Origin: Pseudomonas sp. ANT_H4
GTDB lineage: Bacteria > Pseudomonadota > Gammaproteobacteria > Pseudomonadales > Pseudomonadaceae
Direction: 5' to 3'
DNA: 64,000 nt
NCBI RefSeq assembly: GCF_008369295.1
Contig: NZ_VOBG01000016.1
Location: 62,001 to 126,000 of the forward strand
Shown here: piece by piece, positions 37,034 through 45,855 of the stretch
Layout of the letters: every line of letters starts with the position of its first letter
Position numbering within the stretch: the stretch's first letter is position 1
Translations under genes and position numbers: made by a program
Notes under the pieces: generated by a model
What the model saw: the letters and a program-made list of their open reading frames with translations, nothing else
What the model was told of the DNA's origin: nothing
The model's database searches: none

Positions 37034-37596
37034 GAATGCTGTTCCGTGTTGGCGGGTAAGCTGAGCGCGTGCAAGAGCGCATTGGGCAAGATGATTTGTG
37101 CCGCTAAACCTTTATCCGCGATAGCAGAATCACGCTCAGGTGTTTCGTTCGTCCATGCACGCACTGAGTCGCCGCCATGTCGCAACCAGACACTATCCAC
37201 GCCACACCAAAAACCAGCAGGCCATTGGGCGCCGGCCAACCGTGCGCGATTCAGCGCGGGGCCATCGGCCAGGCGTAACCAAAATTCGCGGCGCTGTTCA
37301 TCAAAAATGCGTAAGCGTCGTTGCAGGATTGGAAGTAATTGATTGGCGCTTTTAAGAGAGCCCAGCCATACGCCGCGTTGCAAGTCACCGCCGCCCCACC
37401 ACTCGGTATAGGCGGCACTGCCGTATGAAGCATTGAGTAAAAATGGTCCGGCCCCGGCAATAGGCTCGTACGGTGTTCCCTTGAAGAGTGGCAGGGGGTT
37501 GTCGAGACCGTAGTGCTCGTTCAACCAATCAAAAGCGTCGTCATACTGAGCGCCGTCAAGCAGGAGCAGTCCATTTTTTGGGGTCATGGACGTCAT
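37030..37596 (-). CDS. DUF4123 adaptor/chaperone for the T6SS effector
   Basis: This 188-residue protein has the DUF4123 features: an LLLLDGAQYDD start, FKGTPYEPIAGAGPFL, a helical LLPILQRRLRIFDEQRREFWLRL segment (cited only by its ends) and a basic-aromatic centre. DUF4123 proteins (Tap/TEC) load a specific effector on its VgrG. The gene sits between vgrG and the effector and is coupled to both by 4-nt ATGA overlaps, which fixes the order vgrG-adaptor-effector. Confidence 0.9.
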   Translation of the reverse strand: MTSMTPKNGLLLLDGAQYDDAFDWLNEHYGLDNPLPLFKGTPYEPIAGAGPFLLNASYGSAAYTEWWGGGDLQRGVWLGSLKSANQLLPILQRRLRIFDEQRREFWLRLADGPALNRARLAGAQWPAGFWCGVDSVWLRHGGDSVRAWTNETPERDSAIADKGLAAQIILPNALLHALSLPANTEQHS

Positions 37597-39685
37597 GCTT
37601 GAGCCCCCTCGGCGTCCAACTGCTCTTGGGCGGCATCACACACCGGACAAATTCCGGAGGTCGCTTCACGGAAAACAGCGTTTTGTTTGAGTAGCGCTTC
37701 CATGGGGAGGGTGTTGACGATCATTGTCAGCGCGGCCACAGGAATCACCGACAGGGCGGGCGTAGCCGCTGCACCCGCAACCGGTGCGCCGCCTACAACT
37801 ATCGGTACGCTGCTAAAGATCCCGCCTGCGCTGATGACAATGTGCTGACCACCAGCCTTGAGTGTCAGGCTCATGCCCGCATTAATTACCACGTTGGCGG
37901 CGCTGACATGAGCGTGTGGCCCAGCCTGTATCACCAGCGTTCCATCCGCCACGGTGCTGCTATTGCCGGCGATGGAGATCAGTTCATTGCCACCGATCAC
38001 CGTGTTACGCAGGCCTTGGGTAGTGTGTAGCTCGTCGCCATTGATCAGACTGGAGCTGTTGTTATCTACCTGCTCAAAGCGGTCATTACTGATCAGGCTG
38101 TGACTGTCGCGAGTAATTTGCTCGCTGCGGTCGTTACCGATCTTGGTGTCGCTGTCGTTGAGGATCACCTGTTCAATATCGCGCTGAGCACGCAGGTAGA
38201 TCAGTTCCTGTCCCGCACGGTCTTCAATCGACAGCTCGTTGTAACCACCACTGTGCGGGGAGCTATGGCTGCGCAGCACGGCTTTGGTTTTGTTCGTTGG
38301 CAAGAGGTACGGCACAGGTGTGACCTTGTTAGGCACGCAACCCGTAATCAACGGATTGTCGGGATTACCTTCCAGGTAGGTCACCACAACTTCCATGCCG
38401 ATGCGCGGTATGGTCACCGAACCGAAACCTTCCCCCCCCAGCTGGATGACACCCGCAGCCAGCAACTGCTCTTGTCGCTGCCCAGTTCGGCGCGGTCCCA
38501 ATGGAACTCAACCTTAACTCGCCCGTACTCATCGCAAAAGATTTCTTCCCCAGCAGGCCCGGTGACTCGGGCAGTCTGACTGACCAATACCGATTTACGC
38601 GTGACCAGCGGTGGACGGTAAAACACGTCCCAGGGGATGGCGCTGAAGCTATTGCGGTAACCTTGAGTGAAGCCGTCTTCGGACTTGACGTCGCTGGTGA
38701 TTGCTTCCTCCAGTGACTGAGGTTGCTTGCCTGAGTGCGTCACACTCAGCAGCAGCCACAACGCGTTGCACTGCTGACGCGGGTGTTCGGTCAGGTCGAA
38801 GAAGTGGCCACTGCGCAGGATCGGCTGGTCGCTTTTACCCTCGGCCAACTGGTAGTCGGTACGGTGCCGCTCCAGGGCCTGCCGGGCAATCTGTTTGCCG
38901 AGCTTTTCATTTTCGATCAGCACCGGGTAGCGGTAGTCTTCGAGAGCAGGACTGAACTCGGCGGTAAATTGGCTTTCCAGCAACTGGCTTGGGCGTTTTA
39001 AATCATAGCCCCGGCGGGTGGTTGTGCTGGTTCGGGTGCTAAAACGCATCCAGAACTGGCTGACGACCGGGTGATCCGCGGCCAGGCCGGAGCCTTGCTG
39101 ATACGGTGTGCCCCCCAGCTTGGGGAAATAGGTCTGATCGTCAGTGAACACCAACTGATGGCCATCCTGGCTGTGCTGGTGGTGCCACGAAATTCCATCT
39201 TCACTGCACAGCCTCTGGATGAACTCGAAGTCGCTTTCCCCGTACTCGGTACAGTATTCGCGCTCTGGGCTAGTGCTGACATGAAAGGTATACGCATCCG
39301 CCTGGATGCCGTGTCCGTTGAGCACTTGGGCCACGATCTGCGGCACCGTCAGGTGCTGGAATATCCGTTGGTTGTGGCTGAACTGCAAATAGTGCAGAGC
39401 CGGCACCAAGGTCAGATGATAACGGGTCAGGCGCTTACCCCCTTCACCTACAAACACATCTTCGATACGCCCATGAATACCTTCGCCATTCAGGCCGAAC
39501 TGGAGAAACGCTGGCTGACTGAGCAGACTTTCCAAATCGAAATCAGGGGACTCGCTGACGAGTTCAACCTGGATCGCGTACAAGCTGCTGATAGCTTCAG
39601 AGCCGTGAAAGGCCAGTACCTTGAAGTCGTTGCGAACAGAGGGGATCAGTAACGTGAAGTGCGCAGCATTGGCCGGTGCGAACAT
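37593..39685 (-). pseudogene. vgrG: VgrG spike protein gene with a frameshift at a run of eight G
   Basis: The upstream part (39685 to about 38432) encodes a standard VgrG N-terminus, with gp27-like domains and the gp5 OB-fold start (CWLRVSSSWGG). The sense frame then reads KVSVR and stops at 38414. The continuation GFGSVTIPRIGMEVVVTYLEG, the needle repeats and the C-terminal CPVCDAAQEQ lie in another frame (to 37593). The break is in eight consecutive G (38432-38439 as C on the plus strand); nine G, or one -1 slip, restores a protein of about 697 residues. VgrG forms the T6SS tip. Sequencing error, real mutation, phase variation and slippage all remain possible. Confidence 0.85.
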
Positions 39686-39914
39686 ACGCTTATCCTTAAG
39701 CTGAGAGAGGAGGCAAAAACGCGATGTCAGGTCATACCTAGCCTGAACAAGCTTAAATTTCCGAGCACGCTAACAAAGCGACAAACGAATAGATGTAGGA
39801 AACATCCTAAACTGCATAAGAACTTTCGTTTGTTCAGAATGTTTCTTCGGCGAACGCCCGCTCGGCCACTTCCTTCGAGATGTCATCGATCAGCAGTCAT
39901 GCAATGGCTCCTAG

Positions 39915-40067
39915 CTGATCACCAGCCAGTACCCCAATGAAAAATGGTACGACCTTTTCACGGATCCGACGATTGCCGATGCGGTGTTGGACCGAATCGT
40001 TCACAAGGCGCATGTGATTCCGCTAAAGGGCGAATCAATGCGCAAACTCAAGAGTAGGAAAAGCTAA
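39915..40067 (+). pseudogene. IS21-family istB remnant (C-terminus)
   Basis: The frame reads LITSQYPNEKWYDLFTDPT, continues IADAVLDRIVHKAH, VIPLKGESMRK and stops at 40067. This is the C-terminal end of IstB, the ATP-binding helper of IS21 transposases (typically TSQxPxxxWH ... DPTxADAILDRLVH ... LxGESxRK). Weakly similar sequence with a stop codon extends about 35 nt upstream; the rest of istB and all of istA are missing. Confidence 0.85.
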
Positions 40068-40109
40068 AGACCGCCGACCACTCCGCCAACCGGCGGGGTG
40101 GTCAAGTCG

Positions 40110-40192
40110 AATGCAAATGACCGGTCAGCGCGAATGCAAACGACTGGTCCGTGGCAATGCAATTGAGTGCTCAAGTGAGATGCAATTTCGCA
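40110..40192 (+). repeat. Terminal repeats of an IS21-type element
   Basis: The motif GAATGCAA or GCAATGCAA recurs four times (near 40119, 40132, 40157 and 40180), each with TGACCGGTC/GACTGGTC or CTCAAGT-type neighbours. IS21-family ends carry several such transposase-binding repeats. The segment begins about 40 nt after the istB stop, so it is the right end of the decayed element. Confidence 0.6.
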
Positions 40193-40485
40193 GGTAGCGA
40201 CCTAGAACACGTCAACGCTGTTTTACAGCCTCTCGGATGGGCAAAATTCAGCCTTTTCTACGCCGACAGTGCCTTCATCAAACGGTTAGCCACGCAGACT
40301 GCAAAACGGAGCATGCGTTTTCACACAATCTGGACCCATAGCAACCCATCGCATGAGGCAGAAAACGGCCAGAAGCGGACGCTCGCAGAGGACTGCTTCC
40401 GACCTGCAATGGACAGTTCCCGCTTCTAGAAAAACGGGGGATTTAGTTTTAGATGTACCATTTAGTACCATCCTCGCACTATTAA

Positions 40486-40520
40486 AAAAGGAAACCGAAC
40501 ACCACTTCCAGTTTCCTTTT
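40486..40520 (-). terminator. Terminator of the triple RidA gene
   Basis: AAAAGGAAAC (40486-40495) pairs with GTTTCCTTTT (40511-40520) around a 15-nt loop. On the minus strand it is followed by a T-run, so it ends transcription 83 nt after the RidA gene's stop. Confidence 0.75.
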
Positions 40521-40602
40521 ATAATCTTACATGCGATCTCGCATTAACCGCCGACACTAATAAGCAATCATGACGGTTTCTGCGCTGACAAATAAATGTC
40601 TG

Positions 40603-41874
40603 TTATGCGTTTGGAGGCGTGCCTTCAGCGTGTGACAAAACCGCTTCGATTTGGACCAAAGCATCTTGAAGTAAAGCAGATACACCCACTGTTCTTCGTG
40701 CAGGAATACCGCCTGGGAAGAATGTCGTGTAAACCTCATCTACAGCGTCAATATCTTCGATATTTTTGAGGAAGATATTTATCTTAACCACATCACCCAT
40801 AACGTGGCTGATACTTTCCACAATTGCCTTGATATTTTTCAAGCACTGCCCAGCCTGCTCTTTTACACCACCGCCAACCACTTCACCCGTTTTTGGGTCT
40901 ACAGGCAATTGAGCTGAAAGATGGTTGTAATGAGAAAAAGCTACTGTTTGTGTAGATAGAGCGCTTTTTGGTGCGTCTTCTGTATTGTTTGCCCTGATGA
41001 CGAGGCCATGTCTATCTTCAACAATTTGCGGTGGTGTGCCATCTCCGTGTGACACTACTACTTCGATTTGCACCAAAGCATCCATAGGCAAAGCTGAAAC
41101 TGCAACTGCCGTCCGTGCAGGAACATAGGCTACGGTCCTAGCGATAGCTGAGTCTGGGAAAAATGTTGTATAAACTTCGTTTACAGCTTCAATATCCGAG
41201 AGATCTTTAAGGTAAATACTTACTTTAACAATATCATCAAAAGGAACGTCGATACTTTCTAAAATTGCCTTGACATTCTTCAGGCACTGACCTGCCTGTT
41301 CTTTCACACCACCCGCTACCAATTTCCCAGATTTTGGGTCGATAGGTAATTGGGCTGACAGATTATTATAATGAGAGAAAGCTACAGCTTGCGTAGACAG
41401 AGAGCTTACTGGTGCGTTTTCCGTATTCTTTGTAGTCTTTATTAGATCGCCTGCCTGTGGCGCGTTTGGAATGGTACCCTCGCCGTTCGACACAAGCACT
41501 TCAACTTGCACCAAGGCATCCATAGGTAAAGCTGAAACTGCGACGGTCGTCAGTACAGGAACATAGCCAGAAAAAAATGCTGCATAAACTTTATTTACAG
41601 TGTCAGCATCTGAAATATTTTTAAGAAATATGCTGACTTTAACAATATCATCCATAACATGGTCGATACTTTCTAGAATTGCCTTGATATTTTCAAAGCA
41701 TTGCAGCGCCTGCTCTTTTACACCGCCAGCTACCAATTTTCCAGATTTTGGGTCGATCGGCAATTGAGCTGACAGATTGTTATAATGAGAGAACGCTACA
41801 GTTTGTGAATATGGACCTATACTTCTTGCAGCATTTTTCGTATTTCTTGCCAATACTGCGTTATAGCCACTCAT
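40603..41874 (-). CDS. Triple-domain RidA (YjgF/UK114) fusion protein
   Basis: This 423-residue protein holds three tandem RidA domains (about 15-135, 153-283, 300-421). Each shows SHYN(N/H)LSAQLP(I/V)DPK(S/T)G, the KEQ-xx-QC-xx-(N)(I/V)KAI(L/V)ES helix, D(I/V)VK(V/I) and DALVQ(I/V)E. RidA proteins hydrolyse reactive imines such as 2-aminoacrylate; they are normally about 130-residue chains forming trimers. The RidA Arg105 equivalent is present in domains 2 (Arg254) and 3 (Arg393) but is Leu108 in domain 1. The GPY tyrosine occurs only in domain 1 (Tyr22; Ser160 and Ser307 elsewhere). The catalytic-type Glu is in all three (125, 271, 410). A GGAG lies 7 nt before ATG. The coding DNA is AT-richer than the backbone. 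Confidence 0.9.
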   Translation of the reverse strand: MSGYNAVLARNTKNAARSIGPYSQTVAFSHYNNLSAQLPIDPKSGKLVAGGVKEQALQCFENIKAILESIDHVMDDIVKVSIFLKNISDADTVNKVYAAFFSGYVPVLTTVAVSALPMDALVQVEVLVSNGEGTIPNAPQAGDLIKTTKNTENAPVSSLSTQAVAFSHYNNLSAQLPIDPKSGKLVAGGVKEQAGQCLKNVKAILESIDVPFDDIVKVSIYLKDLSDIEAVNEVYTTFFPDSAIARTVAYVPARTAVAVSALPMDALVQIEVVVSHGDGTPPQIVEDRHGLVIRANNTEDAPKSALSTQTVAFSHYNHLSAQLPVDPKTGEVVGGGVKEQAGQCLKNIKAIVESISHVMGDVVKINIFLKNIEDIDAVDEVYTTFFPGGIPARRTVGVSALLQDALVQIEAVLSHAEGTPPNA

Positions 41875-42088
41875 AATAATACTCCGCTTTTTCTGGGACT
41901 TCGTGGATTGCGTGGCAAATTGGGTTGCTTGGCAAACACGTACAATATAAACCTGAATACGCTCACAAATATGACAAGGATCAAGTCTCTGACTAGTTGT
42001 GTCTTCCGTTACCCGTATGAATAACGCAAGACACTGACAGACCTTTGGTCGCGGCAGGAATGGCAGTCACTTTCCCCCCACCCGCACA
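41875..42088. other. Spacer upstream of the triple RidA gene
   Basis: I see no gene in this AT-mixed stretch. It contains the RidA Shine-Dalgarno and presumably its promoter; no clear -35/-10 pair stood out. The part next to 42089 is probably the 3' tail of the decayed group II intron. Confidence 0.35.
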
Positions 42089-42121
42089 GATCCGTACGTG
42101 CGCAATTACCGCATACGGCTC
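42089..42121 (-). ncRNA. Group II intron domain V remnant
   Basis: On the minus strand, GAGCCGTATGCGG, a short loop, then GCGCACGTACGGATC forms the domain V hairpin typical of bacterial group II introns (consensus GAGCCGU ... ACGUACGGUUC). One change replaces the usual GUU partner of the AGC triad by GAU, giving a G-A mismatch, so the ribozyme is probably inactive. No reverse transcriptase gene remains. Confidence 0.7.
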
Positions 42122-42189
42122 CTGCCTTGAGTTCTAACGCCGAGGCGAGTTATGGGATAAGGATATATATGTAGCTCGTGCGGATAGGA

Positions 42190-42480
42190 AATGAACAACC
42201 TAGCTCGCGCAGTCATGCGCTCCTGCGCCAGGCGTGGGCCTTCAACTTCGACCAGCACCATCAGCGCCGTGGCCCAAGCATCGGCGATGCATGCACGAGG
42301 CCACCACCACGGTGACGGCCGCAAGCAGGTTGAACGGTGCACTGGTGGCCAGGTTCATGGTGTGGGCATAGGACTGCCCCTCACATCGACCCAGTGTCGG
42401 TAGTCCCCGGACGTGGCGATGGCGGACTGCCATTGCTGCTCGGGCGCCATGTTGAGGCGGGTGACAAAACCAGGGTCAAC
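42190..42480 (-). pseudogene. apbE pseudogene (FAD:protein FMN transferase, C-terminal part)
   Basis: On the minus strand, pieces in shifted frames read VTRLNMAPEQQWQSAIATSG, DYRHWVD, QSYAHTMNLATSAPFNL, LAAVTVVVASCM, then ADAWATALMVLVEVEGPRLA. This is the ApbE C-terminal region (SHT...P..G, V.V.A..CM.ADAWATAL.VLG). At least one frameshift is needed, and the sequence breaks off at about 42185, where intron-like sequence starts. ApbE attaches FMN to redox proteins; the adjacent ferric-reductase-like gene would be its natural neighbour. Confidence 0.7.
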
Positions 42481-42503
42481 TCAGTAAACGGCAGCCCGCC
42501 GGC

Positions 42504-43775
42504 TCAACGGAACTCGAAGAGTTCGATGTGCAGGTTGGCTTCCGGAATCTGGATGGCCCGCATCAGTTCACGAACCTGAGCCAGTAACCCCTTGGGACCA
42601 CAGAAACTGACCTGAACCTTGTGGGGTTCGGTCTGGGCTACTGCCTGACGCAGGGTTTCGGCCAACTGATCGACGCCACCGACATTGCCTACGAACTGCA
42701 CTCCACGTACCTCGGCCATGGCTTGTAACTGTTCGGCGGGCGGGAAGGCGCGTGAGGGGTTGAAGCAATAGACCAAGGTGGCTTTGTCGAAGTCTTGGCC
42801 GCCCGGGTCTTGCAACCAGGAAATAAAAGGTGAAATACCCACACCTGCGCCAATCCAGATTTCTCGTTCGGCCTGGGGCTGGCGTTTAAAGCGTCCATAA
42901 GGGGCGTAGATATCCGCGAGCATGCCAATTTTGACCTGCTCGCGCAGCTTTTGGGTGTAATCCCCCAGGGCCCTGATCACGAACTCAATTTGCCCATTTT
43001 CCCCATAGGCGCTGGCAATGGTGAACGGGTGCGGCTCACGCAGACCCTTTTGCTTCATCGCCAGAAAAGCGAACTGCCCGGCCTTGAAGGGAAACCCTTT
43101 ATGCACGGCTGCCAGTGTCAAATGTAGCGCGCCCTTGTCGCTGGAAACTGCCGTAACTCGGTATTCCCCAGCACGGGCGACAAATGGATAGAGCATCAGT
43201 TTATAGAGTGCTGCCACCACACCCAGCCCGCAGAACAGCATCAACCAAATGCCTGAAGGGCTGGCCAGGGTGATGGGTGACTTGAAGCTCAGCCAATGCA
43301 AAATTACGATCAGAAACAGCGGGCCGGACAGCTTGTGCCACCAGCGCCAAAGGCTGTACGGGATCTTACGGTTTAAGGCGAGCAGCACAATCAGGCCCAA
43401 GGTGACGTAGCTCAGTTGGCGTACCAGTCGCGTCCAGTACTTGGGGAGCTCCAGAATAGGTACGCTGTTCCAGACGTCCAGGTTGGCCTTGAACACAAAG
43501 TGATACGTGGCGAATACCAGGGCCCAAATTCCCAGCCACTTATGCGAATCATAGACCCGGTCCAGGCCGCCAAATAGGCTCTCGACCACACGCCAGCGAC
43601 TGGCCAATAGGCAGGACGCTGCCATATAAACCAACGCTGTAGTACCGAGGACCAGGCTCAGGGTCGCCGAGGTCAGCCAGGTATCGACAGGGACATCAAT
43701 CAGCAGAGTAAGGGTGGTGATTAGCAATATACCGACGATACAGTGCCAGCTCTTCAACGTGAATGCTCCGATCAT
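42504..43775 (-). CDS. Ferric reductase-like transmembrane ferredoxin reductase
   Basis: The ATG at 43775 gives 423 residues. The N-half has six transmembrane segments with haem-ligand-type histidines (HKWLGIWALVFATYHF and WHKLSGPLFLIVILHW). The C-half is a ferredoxin-NADP reductase module with the FAD motif HPFTIAS and nucleotide-binding motifs GAGVGISPFISWL and CGPKG. Such proteins pass electrons from NAD(P)H through FAD and haem across the membrane, to ferric iron or another acceptor. The apbE remnant follows directly on the same strand, suggesting a former flavin-related operon. Confidence 0.87.
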   Translation of the reverse strand: MIGAFTLKSWHCIVGILLITTLTLLIDVPVDTWLTSATLSLVLGTTALVYMAASCLLASRWRVVESLFGGLDRVYDSHKWLGIWALVFATYHFVFKANLDVWNSVPILELPKYWTRLVRQLSYVTLGLIVLLALNRKIPYSLWRWWHKLSGPLFLIVILHWLSFKSPITLASPSGIWLMLFCGLGVVAALYKLMLYPFVARAGEYRVTAVSSDKGALHLTLAAVHKGFPFKAGQFAFLAMKQKGLREPHPFTIASAYGENGQIEFVIRALGDYTQKLREQVKIGMLADIYAPYGRFKRQPQAEREIWIGAGVGISPFISWLQDPGGQDFDKATLVYCFNPSRAFPPAEQLQAMAEVRGVQFVGNVGGVDQLAETLRQAVAQTEPHKVQVSFCGPKGLLAQVRELMRAIQIPEANLHIELFEFR

Positions 43776-44076
43776 CAATCCGTTGTCATGGGGACTGAAA
43801 TCTAGCCTTCCGTGGAAGTTTCAGGGGCTTTAGACCTTAGCAGATTGCTGAAAGGGGAATATGACCTCGGTCATCATCAGTCCAGAGTATCGTCTGAACC
43901 ACGATATGCGGATGACTTACTAAATGTTCCCGTTCATCTATGAAAGAGAAACATCGCTGGGAAGCCAGTCTCCACATTGATCGGTGACGTCCAGTCGGGC
44001 TCGGTCAAAGGTGGGAGACCGAGCTGAACCCATCGCTGTATAGGCATCGACACCTCTTTTTGTGAGTGCTGGTACC

Positions 44077-44207
44077 TGTGGCGAGCGGGCTTGCCCGCGT
44101 GGAGTGCGGAGCACTCCCTGGCCGGTCACTGCGATCTGTCAGAAAGACCGCAGTCGATGGTTTTAGGGCCGCTGCGCGCCCCAACGCGGGCAAGCCCGCT
44201 CGCCACA
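44077..44207. repeat. REP doublet (REPIN)
   Basis: Perfect 24-bp inverted arms at 44077-44100 and 44184-44207 (TGTGGCGAGCGGGC...) frame an inner palindromic region (GGAGTGC/GCACTCC). This is the standard form of a Pseudomonas REPIN, moved in trans by RAYT transposases. Confidence 0.88.
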
Positions 44208-44228
44208 ATCAAGTCCACTCACTGCAAT

Positions 44229-44297
44229 AAGCCCGCTCGCCACAGGGTAATCTTAGGCGCTCCATTTTCTTAACTTGCCGGCATTAGCAGGCTAGCC
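44229..44297 (+). repeat. Dispersed ~66-bp repeat, copy 1
   Basis: Starting with AAGCCCGCTCGCCACA, this segment aligns over its full length with 54530-54595 at roughly 80 percent identity, including GGTAAT, CTCCATTT and TTAA. It extends well beyond the REP half-site. Confidence 0.7.
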
Positions 44298-44406
44298 TTA
44301 CAAAAACCCCTCACTCATTCACGATTCGTTAAGAATCGCCCTCGTATACTCGCCGATTGCCTGGAACGTTCCCCCGAACGCTCCCCTGCCCCGGTAGCCA
44401 GAACCC

Positions 44407-45855
44407 ATGACGCGTCCTGCTCCTCTGCTGCTTCTACTTGGCTGTCTGTTGTTCTTTTTTGCCCTTGGCAATCACGAGTTGCAAGGCTCGACCGAGGCCC
44501 GGGTGGCCGGGATCGCCATGGCCATGCACCTGGATAACGACTGGGTAGTGCCGCGACTGTTTGGTGAGCCTTTCCTGGAAAAACCGCCCTTGAGCCTGTG
44601 GCTCGACGCGGGTGCGATTCGCCTGTTTGGCGCCAGCACTTGGGCGGTGCGGCTGGCCTCGGCGCTTGCCGGGTTGTTCAGTGTGATGCTGCTGTACGGC
44701 ATGCTGCGCAAGTTCGGGAGGCCAAAGACCCTGGCATTCGTCGCGGCCCTGATGCTGGCGACCATGGCCAGTTACTGGAGCAACGTACGCGGTGTCGGTG
44801 AAGACGCATTGCTCAGCCTGGGCGTGACCATGGCACTGCTGGCGTTTTACCAGGCGACCCGCCCCGAGGCGAAACAATCATCCGCCATGTGGGGCCTGTT
44901 TACGCTGGGAATGGTGATCGCCACCTTGAGCAAAGGCGTGCTGGGCCTCGCGATGCCGGGCATCGTGATCTTCGTCTACCTGGCCTGCACCAGCCTGTTG
45001 GACAAGCGCCTACGGATCGGCGACTGGCTGCGGCCGGGGCTGTTCACATTATTAGCGTTGGTACCGTTGCTGATCTGGCTGGGCTTTCTGTTTCAACGCG
45101 ACGGGATGCAGGCGGTCGGTGCGGTGCTGTGGACCAACAGCGTCGGACGCTTCAGTGGCTCGTTTGTCGAAGCCGGGCATTACGAGCCCTTCTACTATTA
45201 CCTCGTCAAATTGCCCGAGGCGTTCCTGCCGTGGAACATCCTGGTGTACCTGGGGCTGTGGCACTTTCGCAAAAGCCTGGCACGCAATCGTTATCGACTG
45301 TTCTTCTGCGTGTGGCTGGTGGCGCAATTCACCCTGCTGACCCTGGCATCGAGCAAGCGTACGGTGTACCTGATGTCACTGACGCCGGCCGCCGCCGTGC
45401 TGGCAGCGGAGTACGCTGGCGTACTACTGGACTGGTTGAAACACCGCGCACGCACATCGAATTTCGCCGAGCACTTTTATGACCATCGGCGCGGCCTGAT
45501 CAGCAGCTTTTTTGCCCTGGTGATTGCCAGCTACCTGGTCGCCGCGTGCTGGTTTGCGCCCAAGGCCGATGTGCGCCAATCGTTCGTGCCGCTGGTCAGC
45601 CAGATCCAGGCGCTGCAAGCCGAGGGCAAGCAGGTGGTGTTGTATCAACCGAACGAACGAATCGCCGGAGCCACGGTGTTCTATACCCAGGCGTATCTGA
45701 CAATTGTGCAGTCGGAGCCTGAGCTGCGAACGTTCCTCGCAGCCAAGCCGGGCAACGTGGCGATGCTGGATCGCACCGATCAACTGACGGCGCCGGTGAC
45801 GGTAGTCAAGGAGATGGCGGTGAACCGACAGCGTTACTACTTTGTCGAGCAGTGA
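44407..45855 (+). CDS. ArnT-like membrane glycosyltransferase (PMT family)
   Basis: This 482-residue multi-pass protein starts with a signal-anchor helix and has the GT-C/PMT signature: acidic residue in GSTEARVAGIAMAM and the conserved FLEKPPLSLWLDAGAIRLFG. About ten hydrophobic segments follow and a C-terminal periplasmic domain. ArnT and relatives transfer sugars such as aminoarabinose from undecaprenyl phosphate to lipid A or other envelope acceptors. Without other arn genes nearby and with a shorter chain than ArnT (about 550), the donor and acceptor are open. It stands alone. Confidence 0.85.
   Translation: MTRPAPLLLLLGCLLFFFALGNHELQGSTEARVAGIAMAMHLDNDWVVPRLFGEPFLEKPPLSLWLDAGAIRLFGASTWAVRLASALAGLFSVMLLYGMLRKFGRPKTLAFVAALMLATMASYWSNVRGVGEDALLSLGVTMALLAFYQATRPEAKQSSAMWGLFTLGMVIATLSKGVLGLAMPGIVIFVYLACTSLLDKRLRIGDWLRPGLFTLLALVPLLIWLGFLFQRDGMQAVGAVLWTNSVGRFSGSFVEAGHYEPFYYYLVKLPEAFLPWNILVYLGLWHFRKSLARNRYRLFFCVWLVAQFTLLTLASSKRTVYLMSLTPAAAVLAAEYAGVLLDWLKHRARTSNFAEHFYDHRRGLISSFFALVIASYLVAACWFAPKADVRQSFVPLVSQIQALQAEGKQVVLYQPNERIAGATVFYTQAYLTIVQSEPELRTFLAAKPGNVAMLDRTDQLTAPVTVVKEMAVNRQRYYFVEQ

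Larger units (their letters stand above)
39686..40602. other. Gene-poor scar zone between vgrG and the triple RidA gene
   Basis: Over 900 nt contain no intact gene. It holds the C-terminal scrap of an IS21-type IstB (39915-40067), repeated motifs of an IS21 end (40110-40192), and a terminator for the RidA gene (40486-40520). The frame at 40151-40429 has no Shine-Dalgarno or family features. Confidence 0.6.
43779..44406. other. Intergenic region with a REP doublet
   Basis: This 628-nt region contains the REP doublet (44077-44207) and a dispersed repeat (44229-44297). A 37-codon minus-strand frame (44047 to 43934, MPIQRWVQLGLPPL...) has a GAGG five bases before its ATG and could be a real small protein; I recognise no family. 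The promoter of the following glycosyltransferase gene probably lies near 44330-44400. Confidence 0.45.

Noticed and set aside
40151..40429. 92-codon frame between the IS21 remnant and the RidA gene
   Set aside because: Begins inside the IS21 end repeats, lacks a ribosome site and has no recognisable protein features.
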